From an uncultured Eubacteriales bacterium (GTDB lineage: Bacteria; Bacillota; Clostridia; Oscillospirales; Acutalibacteraceae), in the NCBI GenBank assembly GCA_934525065.1, contig CAKSYX010000005.1, positions 19,870 through 83,869 on the forward strand: a DNA stretch of 64,000 nt, read 5' to 3'. Positions 40,367 to 49,737 of the stretch are shown here, one piece after another; the first letter of the stretch is position 1; every line of letters starts with the position of its first letter. Position numbers and translations under genes: made by a program. A model generated the notes under the pieces. The model had not been told where the DNA came from and made no database searches. It worked only from the letters and a program-made list of their open reading frames with translations.

Positions 40367-41974
40367 ATGAAAACATCAAAAAAGATTGTTTCCCTTTTGC
40401 TGTGTGTGCTGATGCTCCTTCCGTTTTCGGCGGTTGCTCTTGCCGCGGAGAATGCGACCCCGGTCGTTGTTGTCAGCGGCTTCGGTTCATATCCGCTTTA
40501 CAGCAGCGAAAACGGTGAAGAAACTCAGGTGTTCCCTCCGCAGACGAAGGACATCATGAGCGTTGTCGGCGACTCTGTTCTGCCGCTTGCGGGTTCCGCC
40601 GTTTCGGGCGACTGGAACCTCTTTGCCGATAAGTGCTTCGGAAAAATCTATTCAAAGCTTTTTGAAATCATCTCCTGCGATGAAACCGGAGAGAGCCGCC
40701 ACAGCGTGAGCGCGGTTTCCTTCCCGCTTTCGGTCAATAATTACCCCGAAATTCTTGAGCATAAGAATGAAGAGGACGAGCAGGGCGTAACAAAGGCTAT
40801 TGCAGGCGCAGTCGGCGCACAAAACGTCTATTATTTCAACTATGACTGGCGTCTTGATCCGCTCAAAACCGCAGACGACCTGAATTCTTACATTGAGAAC
40901 GTCAAAAAGGAAAAGAACAGCGAAAAGGTTATTCTTGTTCCGTGCAGCATGGGCGGCGTGATTACAAATTCGTATCTTTATAAATACGGCTGCGAAAGCG
41001 TTGAAAAAATCGTCTATTGCCTCGTTGCTTCAAAGGGCATCGACCTTGTGGGCGAGCTGTTTTCAAAGAACGTTGAAATTGATACCGATATGCTCCTTGA
41101 ACGCCTTTTCAGCTTCGAGAGGGGAGACATCTTCACCCAGACACTCATTTCCGCCCTTCAAACAGGCGTTGAAATGACCCCGGCGCTTTCAAAGGCGGTT
41201 GATTCCTTCGTCAAAAAGTTCATTGCCGGCTCAAACGACAGAGCGTATAACGAAATCCTTTCGGTTTCCTTTGCTTCAATGCCGGGAATGTGGTCGTTCT
41301 GCCCGGACAGCTATTATGAAAACGCAAAAAGCACAATGTTTCCGAACGATACAAACGCGGAATTTATCGCTCGTCTTGATGAATACCACTATAACGTTCA
41401 AAACAGGTCGGAAGAGCTTATCAAGGCTGCTGAAAGCAGCGGCTGCGACGTTTATATCACAGCCGCCTATGGTTATGTCGGTTTCCCGGCGGCAAAGAGC
41501 GCATGGGAGCAGAGTGACTGCCTTGTTGAAACAAAGAATGAATCCTTCGGCGCAACCTGCGCACCCTACGGCAAAAACCTCGGCGAGGGCTATACCGCAA
41601 TGGGAACTGTTTGCGCAGACGAGAGCCACAATCACCTTTCGCGCGACGGAATAATTGACGCTTCAACCTGCCTCCTTCCGGAAAAGACGTGGTTCATTAA
41701 GTATATGAAGCACGTCGGCTTCAGGAACGGCAGTGAGGCTTCCGAGCTTCTTCTCTGGCTTGTTACGAGCGAGGAAGAGCAGACGATCTATTCAAATGAA
41801 AAGTATCCACAGTTCACCGAGTTCAATAATACGACCCAAAAGCTTTCCTCGCTCACCGGCGGAGAAGTAAGCCACAGTATTCTTGACGAACATTCGAGCC
41901 TTCGCTCAAGGATTGCGGAATTTTTCAGGAACCTTCGCGCACTGTTTGAAAAGCTGTTTTCAAAAGTAAAATAA
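40367..41974 (+). CDS. Secreted LCAT-like alpha/beta hydrolase, copy 1
   Basis: 535 residues from the ATG at 40367 (AGAAAGGAAA upstream); the longer frame would run into pcrA. The signal peptide ends near ALAAENA. LCAT-type motifs: VVVVSGFGSYPLY near residue 33, YYFNYDWRLDPLKTADDL near 155, the nucleophile elbow VPCSMGGVIT near Ser194 (Pro-Cys instead of Gly-His), and a conserved block ESHNHLSRDGIIDASTCLLP that carries the probable catalytic His. The last 25 residues (RIAEFFRNLRALFEKLFSKV) form a short basic amphipathic helix. It probably acts on lipids or acyl esters outside the cell. It is followed 13 bases later by a paralogue. Confidence 0.78.
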   Translation: MKTSKKIVSLLLCVLMLLPFSAVALAAENATPVVVVSGFGSYPLYSSENGEETQVFPPQTKDIMSVVGDSVLPLAGSAVSGDWNLFADKCFGKIYSKLFEIISCDETGESRHSVSAVSFPLSVNNYPEILEHKNEEDEQGVTKAIAGAVGAQNVYYFNYDWRLDPLKTADDLNSYIENVKKEKNSEKVILVPCSMGGVITNSYLYKYGCESVEKIVYCLVASKGIDLVGELFSKNVEIDTDMLLERLFSFERGDIFTQTLISALQTGVEMTPALSKAVDSFVKKFIAGSNDRAYNEILSVSFASMPGMWSFCPDSYYENAKSTMFPNDTNAEFIARLDEYHYNVQNRSEELIKAAESSGCDVYITAAYGYVGFPAAKSAWEQSDCLVETKNESFGATCAPYGKNLGEGYTAMGTVCADESHNHLSRDGIIDASTCLLPEKTWFIKYMKHVGFRNGSEASELLLWLVTSEEEQTIYSNEKYPQFTEFNNTTQKLSSLTGGEVSHSILDEHSSLRSRIAEFFRNLRALFEKLFSKVK

Positions 41975-41987
41975 GGGAGAGAGAAAC

Positions 41988-43589
41988 ATGAAAAAAATTA
42001 TTTCACTTCTGCTCGTTTTTGTCCTTGCGCTCTCTTGCTCGGCAATTGCTTTTGCCGCCGAGGAGCCGACTCCGGTCATTGTTATCAGCGGAATGGGAAC
42101 CGCTCCGCTCGTTGATGCAGAAAGCGGCGAAAATGCATTTCCACCGTCAAACGAAACAATAATCAAAAACATCCTCAAGGCCGCTCCGTCGCTTGCGGCG
42201 GCAGCTCTTTTGAATGACTGGACAATTTTCGGCGAATACGGCGCAAAGCCGGTGCACGACCTTTTTGAAAAAATGAAGTGTGACGAAAACGGAAACTCGG
42301 TCTATAACATTGTTCCGACCTCCTACGCCGGAAGTGCCGATAATTACGAGGAGTTCAAAACCGATGAGACAACCGTTTCAAACGAAAAAGGCGTTGTCAG
42401 AGCCGTTGCGGAAAAAATCGGCTGGAACAGAACATATTTCTTCTATTATGATTTCAGAAGAAGCGCTCTTGATATTGCCGATGACCTCAAGGCAACCGTT
42501 GACGAAGTTCTTGCGGCAACGGGAAGCAAAAAGGTTTCCTTCATTGCAATGAGCTTCGGCGGAACAATTACCTCCGCTTTCCTTTATAAATACGGCTCGG
42601 ATATGCTCAGGAACATTGTCTACGCTTCAACGGCTGTCTGCGGAACGGATATAGTCGGAAAGCTTTTCTCCGGCAACATTGAAGTGGAAATTGACGGCAT
42701 CGTTGATTATCTTGAAGAATATCTTATCAAGAGCGGCGCGGCGTATGAGCTTATGGGCTTTGGCGCAGACGCGCTCACAAAATACGGCGCAGGTGCAAAA
42801 ACAGCGATCAATTCCTATCTCAAGGCGATGGTCGAAGCCCTCAGAGAGCCGGTCTATGCCGAAATTTTTGTTGATACCTTTGTTCGCTTTCCCGGCATCT
42901 GGGGCCTTATGAATGCCGAGTATTACGACGCAGCAAAAGAGAAGATGACTGCTTACGCAGAACTCAGTGACAGCTTTATCGCTAAAATTGACGACTACGC
43001 CTATAACGTTGAAATGAAGCTTGATGAGCTTGTTGAAAATGCAGAGGCAAACGGAGTCAACGTTTATATGATCGGTGCATACGGTTATGCAGGCATTCCG
43101 CTCACCGGCGGAGTACGCAACCACACCGACAACCTCATCGATACCTGCCTCATGACCGGTTATGCAACCGTTGCCGACTACGGAACGACCCTCAGCGCGG
43201 ACTCCTATTCACATGAAAAGGTCTGCACAAACGAGAGCCATAAACATATTTCAACCGATAATATTATTGACGCTTCAACCTGCCTACTTCCGGAAAGAAC
43301 ATGGTTCGTCAAGAATATGAGCCACGTTGAATACGGTAGACTTCAGGACAGCGGAAGGCTTCTTGTCTGGGTCGCAACGAGCAAAGAGGGCGTTGACGTC
43401 AATACCGATTCGCGCTATCCGCAGTTTGTTTCTCTCAACAGAAACAGCGGAAAATGCACCTCCCTCACCGAGGGTGTAACCGTTCCGGAAAGTGAAGGAG
43501 AAAAGCGGAGTGTCAGCTTCCTTCAGAAGCTTGATGAGCTTTTCGCTCTTGTTATCGCCTTCTTCAGGTCGGTGTTCTTCAAAAAGTAA
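41988..43589 (+). CDS. Secreted LCAT-like alpha/beta hydrolase, copy 2
   Basis: 533 residues, with a signal peptide ending near AFAAEEP. It has the same layout as the preceding gene: VIVISGMGTAPLV, YFFYYDFRRSALDIADDL, the elbow IAMSFGGTIT with Ser in a changed context, and NESHKHISTDNIIDASTCLL followed by PERTWF. It also ends in a basic hydrophobic helix (LFALVIAFFRSVFFKK). The block NIIDASTCLLPE is almost identical in the two copies, which points to a functional site. Tandem duplication with divergence is likely. The start follows AGGGAGAG. Confidence 0.78.
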   Translation: MKKIISLLLVFVLALSCSAIAFAAEEPTPVIVISGMGTAPLVDAESGENAFPPSNETIIKNILKAAPSLAAAALLNDWTIFGEYGAKPVHDLFEKMKCDENGNSVYNIVPTSYAGSADNYEEFKTDETTVSNEKGVVRAVAEKIGWNRTYFFYYDFRRSALDIADDLKATVDEVLAATGSKKVSFIAMSFGGTITSAFLYKYGSDMLRNIVYASTAVCGTDIVGKLFSGNIEVEIDGIVDYLEEYLIKSGAAYELMGFGADALTKYGAGAKTAINSYLKAMVEALREPVYAEIFVDTFVRFPGIWGLMNAEYYDAAKEKMTAYAELSDSFIAKIDDYAYNVEMKLDELVENAEANGVNVYMIGAYGYAGIPLTGGVRNHTDNLIDTCLMTGYATVADYGTTLSADSYSHEKVCTNESHKHISTDNIIDASTCLLPERTWFVKNMSHVEYGRLQDSGRLLVWVATSKEGVDVNTDSRYPQFVSLNRNSGKCTSLTEGVTVPESEGEKRSVSFLQKLDELFALVIAFFRSVFFKK

Positions 43590-43617
43590 GCCGCGGGAAA
43601 ATATTTGAAAAAAATAC

Positions 43618-43646
43618 TTTACACCAAGGCTTATATTTAGTAGAAT
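43618..43646 (+). promoter_or_regulatory. Promoter of the pyrH-polC operon
   Basis: TTTACA, spacer of 17, TAGAAT. The leader folds: AGTTGAAG (43655-43662) pairs with CTTCAACT (43698-43705), with GGGG/CCCC inside. Confidence 0.65.
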
Positions 43647-43745
43647 TAACGTATAGTTGAAGGGGAAAAGGGGAAACTCTTCAGCCTGCCCCGTCTTCTT
43701 CAACTGCAGATATATTTGTTTATCGACCACTCGGAGGTGTCTAAA

Positions 43746-44450
43746 ATGCAGAATGTATATAAAAGAATCCTGCTGAAGCTCAGCGGAGAAGTTCTCTCCG
43801 GCCATGACGGAAAGGGTATTGATTTTGATACCGTTGAAAAAATTTGCAAGGCTGTCAAAAGCTGCGCCGAACTTGGCGTAGAAATCGGCCTTGTTGTCGG
43901 CGGCGGCAATTTCTGGCGCGGCAGGAGCAGCGGAAAAATGGACCGCACCCGCGCCGACCACATGGGAATGCTCGCCACGGCGATGAACTCCCTTGCTCTT
44001 GCGGATACTCTTGAACAGCTCGGCGTTCCCGTCAGAGTTCAGACCGCGATCGCGATGCAGCAGGTTGCCGAACCGTATATCAGGAACAAGGCGGTTCGCC
44101 ACCTTGAAAAGGGCAGAGTTGTCATTTTCGGCTGCGGAACGGGCAACCCGTTCTTCTCAACCGATACCGCAGCGGCTCTCAGAGCGGCCGAAATCAACGC
44201 CGAAATCATCTTCAAGGCAACCAACGTTGACGGTGTCTATGATAAGGACCCGAACAAGTTTGCAGACGCAGTGAAGTATGATTCGCTCAGCCACACCGAA
44301 ATTCTTGAAAAGGGACTTGCCGTTATGGACAGCACAGCCGCCTCTCTTTGCAGAGACAACGGAATTTCAATCCTTGTTTTCAACCTCAACGACCCGGAAA
44401 ACATTGTCCGCGCCGTCAAGGGAGAAAAAATCGGAACCGTTGTCAGCTAA
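43746..44450 (+). CDS. pyrH: UMP kinase
   Basis: 234 residues from the ATG at 43746, 7 bases after CGGAGGTG. Amino-acid-kinase fold: KRILLKLSGEVLSG at the N-terminus, GLVVGGGNFWRGR, ADHMGMLATAMNSLAL, FGCGTGNPFFSTDTAAALRA and KATNVDGVYDKDP. It phosphorylates UMP to UDP. First gene of the conserved translation/envelope/replication operon. Confidence 0.97.
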   Translation: MQNVYKRILLKLSGEVLSGHDGKGIDFDTVEKICKAVKSCAELGVEIGLVVGGGNFWRGRSSGKMDRTRADHMGMLATAMNSLALADTLEQLGVPVRVQTAIAMQQVAEPYIRNKAVRHLEKGRVVIFGCGTGNPFFSTDTAAALRAAEINAEIIFKATNVDGVYDKDPNKFADAVKYDSLSHTEILEKGLAVMDSTAASLCRDNGISILVFNLNDPENIVRAVKGEKIGTVVS

Positions 44451-44475
44451 ACAGATTTATAGGGGGGAAAACAAA

Positions 44476-44757
44476 ATGGGATATTTTTTGATGTTTGCGC
44501 TTGACGCTTTCGTTCTGCTGATGGGCTTTTTGTGTGTATGCAAGCCGGAAAAGCTTTGCAGGGGCGAATCATGGAAATCGGCAGATGATGAATTTGAACC
44601 GTCCGAGCTGTACATAGATTCAATCAGACACAGAGGGTTCATTCTTGTTGGTGCAGGGCTGATTCTGATGATTTTTGTCATCATATTGATTTGTCAAGGC
44701 GTAGCAAACGGAGAAAGCCTTACGGCTTCTGAGTTCTTTGAACAGATTATGAGCTGA
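44476..44757 (+). CDS. Small two-span membrane protein
   Basis: 93 residues from the ATG at 44476 after AGGGGGG. Hydrophobic segments are at about residues 3-21 (FLMFALDAFVLLMGFLCV) and 53-74 (FILVGAGLILMIFVIILICQ). A polar loop between them (CKPEKLCRGESWKSADDEFE) would face the cytoplasm or the outside. Inserted between pyrH and frr, which are usually adjacent. Not recognised. Confidence 0.78.
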   Translation: MGYFLMFALDAFVLLMGFLCVCKPEKLCRGESWKSADDEFEPSELYIDSIRHRGFILVGAGLILMIFVIILICQGVANGESLTASEFFEQIMS

Positions 44758-44838
44758 AGGTCGTAAGGTGCTGCCGTTCGGCGATTTATTCAGTTAATTT
44801 TATCAAAACAATTTCAACATATCAAAGGAGATGTCACT

Positions 44839-45393
44839 ATGAAAGAAGTATTTGAAAAAGCCAAAACCAAAATGGGCAAAACCGTAAACGCTCTCAAGAG
44901 CGAATACGCCGGAATCCGCGCCGGCAGAGCCAACCCGCAGATTCTTGACAGAATCGCCGTTGATTATTACGGAACGCCGACTCCGGTGGGCCAGCTTGCT
45001 TCAATTTCCGTTGCCGAAGCGAGAGCTCTCGTCATTCAGCCGTGGGACAAATCCGTTCTCAAGGGCATTGAAAAGGCAATTCTTGCGTCTGATATCGGAA
45101 TCAATCCGCAGAACGACGGAACCGTTATCCGCCTGACCTTCCCGCCGCTCACCGAAGACAGAAGACGCGAGCTTGTTAAGGAAGTTCAGAAGATTGCCGA
45201 AAACTCAAAGGTTGCCGCACGTTCGGTTCGCCGCGATGCAATTGAAAAGCTCAAAGCAATGAAAAAGGAATCCGACATCACTGAGGACGACCTCAAGGAT
45301 GGCGAAAAGGAAGTCCAGAAAATTACCGACAACTGCATTAAAGAAATTGAAGAGGTTGCCTCGGCAAAAGAAAAGGAAATCATGGAAATCTGA
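44839..45393 (+). CDS. frr: Ribosome recycling factor
   Basis: 184 residues, the usual length: AGIRAGRANPQILDRIAVDY then YGTPTPVGQLASISVAEARA, LTFPPLTEDRRRELVKEVQK and a C-terminal coiled-coil. It splits post-termination ribosomes with EF-G. AAAGGAGATG precedes the ATG. Confidence 0.97.
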   Translation: MKEVFEKAKTKMGKTVNALKSEYAGIRAGRANPQILDRIAVDYYGTPTPVGQLASISVAEARALVIQPWDKSVLKGIEKAILASDIGINPQNDGTVIRLTFPPLTEDRRRELVKEVQKIAENSKVAARSVRRDAIEKLKAMKKESDITEDDLKDGEKEVQKITDNCIKEIEEVASAKEKEIMEI

Positions 45394-45414
45394 TTGCGTT
45401 ATCGGGCTGTATAG

Positions 45415-45487
45415 GCTGAAGAGCTTTGAACCTCTTCAGCTTAAGGCGGCCTGCGGCCGAAGAGAACCGGAGCACGTTCGGTTCTCT
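45415..45487 (+). other. Two tandem hairpins between frr and uppS
   Basis: GCTGAAGAG (45415-45423) pairs with CTCTTCAGC (45432-45440), and AGAGAACCG (45461-45469) pairs with CGGTTCTCT (45479-45487); GCGGCC/GGCCG lies between. No strong T-run follows, so they may be processing or stability elements or a leaky attenuator rather than an operon end. Confidence 0.5.
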
Positions 45488-45522
45488 TTGGCTATAAGTA
45501 GATTTAAAGGAGCCGACAGATA

Positions 45523-46245
45523 ATGGAAAAAGAACATATCGCTTTGCCGCAGCACATTGCAATAATCATGGACGGCAACGGACGCTGGGCAAAAAAAAGA
45601 GGACTTGAGCGCACCGAGGGACACAAGGTTGGCGCAGAGGTATTCAGAAAAATTTGCCGGTATGGCTCCGATATCGGCATAAAGTATATGACCTTCTATG
45701 CCTTTTCAACGGAAAACTGGAAGCGCTCCGCCTTTGAGGTGGGAAAAATTATGGATCTTTTCCGCAGGTATCTTGAGGAGATGGAGGAGCGCGAACAGGA
45801 AAACGAGGAGGCAGGCTATAACATTCACTTCATCGGCTCAAGGGAGGGTATGCCCTCAGACATTGCAGAGCTTATGGATGTTGTTGAAGCGCGTTCCTCG
45901 GATAAAAACAAAATATACATCAATATTGCCGTCAATTACGGCGGCAGGGATGAAATCATCCACGCGGCAAAATGCCTTGCCGAAAAGGTTGAAAGAGGCG
46001 AAATGACCGCCGATGACATTAACGAAGAAACATTTTCAAGGAACCTTTACACTGCCGGTCAGCCGGATCCTGACCTGGTGATTCGTCCGAGCGGAGAAGA
46101 AAGGCTTTCAAACTTCCTCATCTGGCAGCTTGCCTATGCGGAGTTTTATTCAAGCGACGTTCTCTGGCCTGACTTTACGCCTAAGGATCTCGACAAGGCA
46201 ATTGAAGAATATTCAAGGCGCAGCCGCAGGTTCGGCGGCGTTTGA
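45523..46245 (+). CDS. uppS: Isoprenyl (undecaprenyl diphosphate) transferase
   Basis: 240 residues. IAIIMDGNGRWAKKRGLERT at the N-terminus carries the catalytic Asp; later FSTENWKRSAFEV and the C-terminal DLVIRPSGEERLSNFLIWQL. It makes the C55 lipid carrier precursor for wall synthesis from products of the MEP pathway. AAAGGAG stands 10 bases before the ATG. Confidence 0.96.
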   Translation: MEKEHIALPQHIAIIMDGNGRWAKKRGLERTEGHKVGAEVFRKICRYGSDIGIKYMTFYAFSTENWKRSAFEVGKIMDLFRRYLEEMEEREQENEEAGYNIHFIGSREGMPSDIAELMDVVEARSSDKNKIYINIAVNYGGRDEIIHAAKCLAEKVERGEMTADDINEETFSRNLYTAGQPDPDLVIRPSGEERLSNFLIWQLAYAEFYSSDVLWPDFTPKDLDKAIEEYSRRSRRFGGV

Positions 46246-46291
46246 TAAATGCGAAAGAAAGGACAGAAAAACTTCTGTTTTGGTATAGATT

Positions 46292-47182
46292 ATGAAGAAA
46301 ATCAAATTCAAGGGTGAGCGGACGAGGTCAACGCTGATCATCGCGGCGGCACTGATCGTTTTCCTTGTTTCAATCTGCACAAATTTCAGAATCGGTTATA
46401 CGCTCATTATTGCCGCAGTTGCACCGATGGCGACATATGAACTTATGCACGCCTGCGGCGTTAAGAGCAAGCTGCTTTATATCGTTTCCTGCGCCGTAAG
46501 TGCTTTTTCCGCGTTTTATGTCAGCTATGACATACCGATAAAGCCCGTCGGTGTGTTTGTCAGCTTTTATACGCTGGCGCTTCTGTTCCTGGCTGTAATT
46601 TTCAACAAGCAGATAAAATATATTGATTCGGTGGTGTCTCTTTTCGCCGGTGTTGCAATTCCGTATTCCTTCACCTGCCTTATAAGGCTCAATGATATTT
46701 CAAAGCTCGACCCTGAAAAGCTCACTCACCATGAGGGCGCGTTCCTTGTCATGCTTGCGTTCTCCTGCTCATGGGCGACGGACATTTTCGCTTTCCTCGT
46801 CGGCAGAAAGATCGGAAAGCACAAAATGACTCCGAACATCAGCCCGAAAAAGTCCTTTGAGGGTGCAATTTTCGGAACGCTCATCACTGCGGCGATCAAC
46901 GTGCTTTTGCTGTTTTGCTATTCCTACGGAACGCATAAGCTCGGCTACCACGCCTTCTTCGGCGAGAGCGCAATGAAGTATCTCTACATAATTCCGATTT
47001 CCTGCGTGCTTTCCGTTGTAAGTATGTTCGGCGACCTCGCTGCTTCGGTGCTCAAGCGCAACGTCGGAATCAAGGATTACAGTAATCTCCTTCCCGGTCA
47101 CGGCGGAATAATGGACAGATTTGACAGCAGTCTTTTTGTCCTTCCCGTGCTTTACGGAATTTATGCACTGATTTATGCTTGA
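46292..47182 (+). CDS. cdsA: Phosphatidate cytidylyltransferase
   Basis: 296 residues, about eight membrane segments. The CDP-alcohol signature is at the C-terminus: MFGDLAASVLKRNVGIKDYS followed by NLLPGHGGIMDRFDSSLF. It converts phosphatidic acid to CDP-diacylglycerol. The Shine-Dalgarno (AAAGGAC) is distant, so the start could be slightly different. Confidence 0.93.
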   Translation: MKKIKFKGERTRSTLIIAAALIVFLVSICTNFRIGYTLIIAAVAPMATYELMHACGVKSKLLYIVSCAVSAFSAFYVSYDIPIKPVGVFVSFYTLALLFLAVIFNKQIKYIDSVVSLFAGVAIPYSFTCLIRLNDISKLDPEKLTHHEGAFLVMLAFSCSWATDIFAFLVGRKIGKHKMTPNISPKKSFEGAIFGTLITAAINVLLLFCYSYGTHKLGYHAFFGESAMKYLYIIPISCVLSVVSMFGDLAASVLKRNVGIKDYSNLLPGHGGIMDRFDSSLFVLPVLYGIYALIYA

Positions 47183-47218
47183 TTTATACCGGTTAATGTA
47201 AAATGAAGGTGAATAAAG

Positions 47219-48373
47219 ATGACCGAAAAACTTTCAATTCTCGGCTCAACCGGCTCAATCGGGAAGCAGGCACTCGATGTCTGCGAAAAAGCCGGGATAA
47301 AAGTCACTGCCCTCACAGCTAACAGCAGTTGCGAGCTGCTTGAGGAGCAGGCGAGAAGGTTTAAGCCAAAAAAGGTTGCCCTTGCCGATGAAAAAAAGGC
47401 TGCCGAGCTTAAAATCCGGCTTGCTGATACCGCTATAAAGGTACTCGCCGGAAAAAGCGGCGTCTGCGAATGTGCCGCAGAGGAAGCAGCCGATACCGTC
47501 CTTAACGGAATCGTCGGAATGGCCGGCCTTGAACCTACCCTCTGTGCACTGAACGAAAAAAAGAGCCTTGCTCTTGCAAACAAGGAAACCCTTGTTGCCG
47601 GCGGCAGTCTTGTGACAAGAACTGCGAAGGAAAACGGGATAAAAATTCTCCCCGTTGACAGTGAGCACAGCGCGATTTTTCAATGCCTTCAGGGCATGAA
47701 TAAAAAGGCTGAGCTCAAATCAATAATACTAACGGCGTCCGGCGGCCCCTTCTTCGGAAAAACAAGGGCGGAGCTTGGAGCCGTTACGGTAAAAGAAGCG
47801 CTGAAGCACCCGAACTGGAGCATGGGCGCAAAAATAACCATCGACAGCGCAACAATGATGAACAAAGGCCTTGAATTGATTGAAGCGGTTTGGCTTTTTG
47901 ATGTTAAGCCGTCAGAGGTTCAAATCGTTGTTCACCGCGAAAGCGTTGTTCATTCGCTGATTGAATATGTTGACAACTCCGTGATAGCTCAGCTCGGCGT
48001 TCCCGATATGAGAATACCGATTCAGTATGCGCTGACCTATCCGGCGAGAATTCCGTCTCCGGTCAAACGCCTTTCCCTTGCGGATTATGGCAATCTGACC
48101 TTCCGCGAGCCGGATTACAAAACCTTTGAGTGCATAAGTCTCTGCCGTTCTGCAATTGAAAAAGGCGGCCTTTATCCTGCAATTGCCAACGGCGCAAACG
48201 AAAAGGCCAACGAGCTTTTCAGAAACGGAAGGATAGGCTTCCTTCAAATTGCCGAGCTTGTTGCTCTGGCACTTCAAAACGGCGTTTCAAAAGAAAATTA
48301 TTCGCTTTCCGATGTCCTTGAAGCCGATAAGGCGGCAAGAGATTTTGTTGAAAGCAAAGCTAAGGTGATATAA
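47219..48373 (+). CDS. dxr: 1-deoxy-D-xylulose 5-phosphate reductoisomerase
   Basis: 384 residues. NADPH-binding LGSTGSIGKQALDV at the N-terminus, NKETLVAGG, the active-site block LPVDSEHSAIFQCLQGMN near residue 145 and the flexible loop region with LTASGGPF and HPNWSMGAKITIDSATMMNK. Second enzyme of the MEP pathway. Its stop codon overlaps the rseP start (TAATG). Confidence 0.97.
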   Translation: MTEKLSILGSTGSIGKQALDVCEKAGIKVTALTANSSCELLEEQARRFKPKKVALADEKKAAELKIRLADTAIKVLAGKSGVCECAAEEAADTVLNGIVGMAGLEPTLCALNEKKSLALANKETLVAGGSLVTRTAKENGIKILPVDSEHSAIFQCLQGMNKKAELKSIILTASGGPFFGKTRAELGAVTVKEALKHPNWSMGAKITIDSATMMNKGLELIEAVWLFDVKPSEVQIVVHRESVVHSLIEYVDNSVIAQLGVPDMRIPIQYALTYPARIPSPVKRLSLADYGNLTFREPDYKTFECISLCRSAIEKGGLYPAIANGANEKANELFRNGRIGFLQIAELVALALQNGVSKENYSLSDVLEADKAARDFVESKAKVI

Positions 48374-49707
48374 TGAGTTTTAATTTCCTCGCTTCCTTTT
48401 CACAGGTCTGGAGCAAAGCATGGCCGATAATCGTTGCGATTCTTTTCTTTGGGCTGATAATCTTTATTCATGAGTTCGGCCACTTCATTTTTGCAAAGCT
48501 TTTCAAGGTCAAGGTCAACGAGTTTGCGCTCGGAATGGGGCCGACCATCCTCAAAAAGCAGGGCAAGGTGACCAAGTATGCGCTGCGGCTGTTTCCGATC
48601 GGCGGCTTTGTCAGCATGGAGGGTGAGGACGAAAGCAGTGAGGATGAAGGCGCATTCTGCAACAAAAAGCTCTGGCAAAAAATGATCATCACTGCCGCCG
48701 GGGCCACGTTCAATATCATTCTCGGCATTCTCATCTGCGTCCTTATCATCGCCGGAGTAGGTTCGGGGAAAAAGGGAGACGATATACTCGTCGGAACGAA
48801 CACGATCTCTCAGTTCTACCAAGGCGCAGTCAGCAACGGCGAAGGCGGTCTCATGGCGGGCGACAAAATTTTGAAGATCGACTCCAAGCGCGTTTATTCA
48901 GACTATGACATCAGCTTTCTTATGCAGCGCAACAATACCGGGGTCTATTCCTTTGTTGTTGAACGCGAGGGAAAAAAGGTTGAGCTTCCGGAGGTTCATT
49001 TTGCAATAAGAACCGGCGGGAACTTTTCTTATGACGAAAACTGCGTCATCTCATCCGTCAGCTCGAAGCTTAAAAAAGCCGGACTTAAAGACGGCGATAA
49101 AATTACCGCAGTCAACGGCGTAAAAATCGCAAATAATAAAGAGCTCATGGAGGAAATCGGCAAGGATTCCGATTACATGATTGATTTCACTTTTCTGCGC
49201 AGCGGAAACGAACAGACGGTCAAGGACGTCAAGATGGCGACCGTTACGGTGTTTGATTTTTCCGTTCTCGGTGTCAGCCGCACATTCAAAAACGTGCTTG
49301 GCGGAGCTTTCAGATATACCGCATCGATGTCCAGAATGGTTTATCTCAGCCTTTTTGACCTCATCCGCGGAAGGTACGGAATCAATGAGCTTGCCGGCCC
49401 GATCGGAACGGTCTCCGTTATTGCCGATGTTGCCGAGCAGAGCGTTCAAAGTGCAGACTGGAGCTCAATGCTCATGATCATGGCGCTCATTACTATCAAT
49501 ATCGGGCTTTTCAATCTTCTTCCGATTCCCGCCCTTGACGGCGGAAGGCTCTTCTTCATGTTTGTTGAGCTTATCACAAGGAGAAAGATTCCCCCGAAGT
49601 ATGAAAACTGGATCCACGCCGCAGGGCTTATCCTTTTGCTCATTTTCATGGCAGTTATTTCTGCGAGCGACCTTTGGAAGTGGATTTCCGGAGTAGGGTT
49701 CATGTAA
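48373..49707 (+). CDS. rseP: Site-2 intramembrane metalloprotease RseP/RasP
   Basis: 444 residues. The zinc site HEFGH lies in the first membrane segment (IIFIHEFGHFIFAKLFKVKV). A PDZ domain lies near 215-275 (LKKAGLKDGDKITAVNGVKI), and the third-ligand motif NLLPIPALDGGRLFFMFVEL is near the C-terminus. It cuts anti-sigma factors and signal peptides within the membrane. Translationally coupled to dxr. Confidence 0.96.
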   Translation: MSFNFLASFSQVWSKAWPIIVAILFFGLIIFIHEFGHFIFAKLFKVKVNEFALGMGPTILKKQGKVTKYALRLFPIGGFVSMEGEDESSEDEGAFCNKKLWQKMIITAAGATFNIILGILICVLIIAGVGSGKKGDDILVGTNTISQFYQGAVSNGEGGLMAGDKILKIDSKRVYSDYDISFLMQRNNTGVYSFVVEREGKKVELPEVHFAIRTGGNFSYDENCVISSVSSKLKKAGLKDGDKITAVNGVKIANNKELMEEIGKDSDYMIDFTFLRSGNEQTVKDVKMATVTVFDFSVLGVSRTFKNVLGGAFRYTASMSRMVYLSLFDLIRGRYGINELAGPIGTVSVIADVAEQSVQSADWSSMLMIMALITINIGLFNLLPIPALDGGRLFFMFVELITRRKIPPKYENWIHAAGLILLLIFMAVISASDLWKWISGVGFM

Positions 49708-49737
49708 CTTCAGTTTTTGTGTCGGAAGGTGTTTCCT

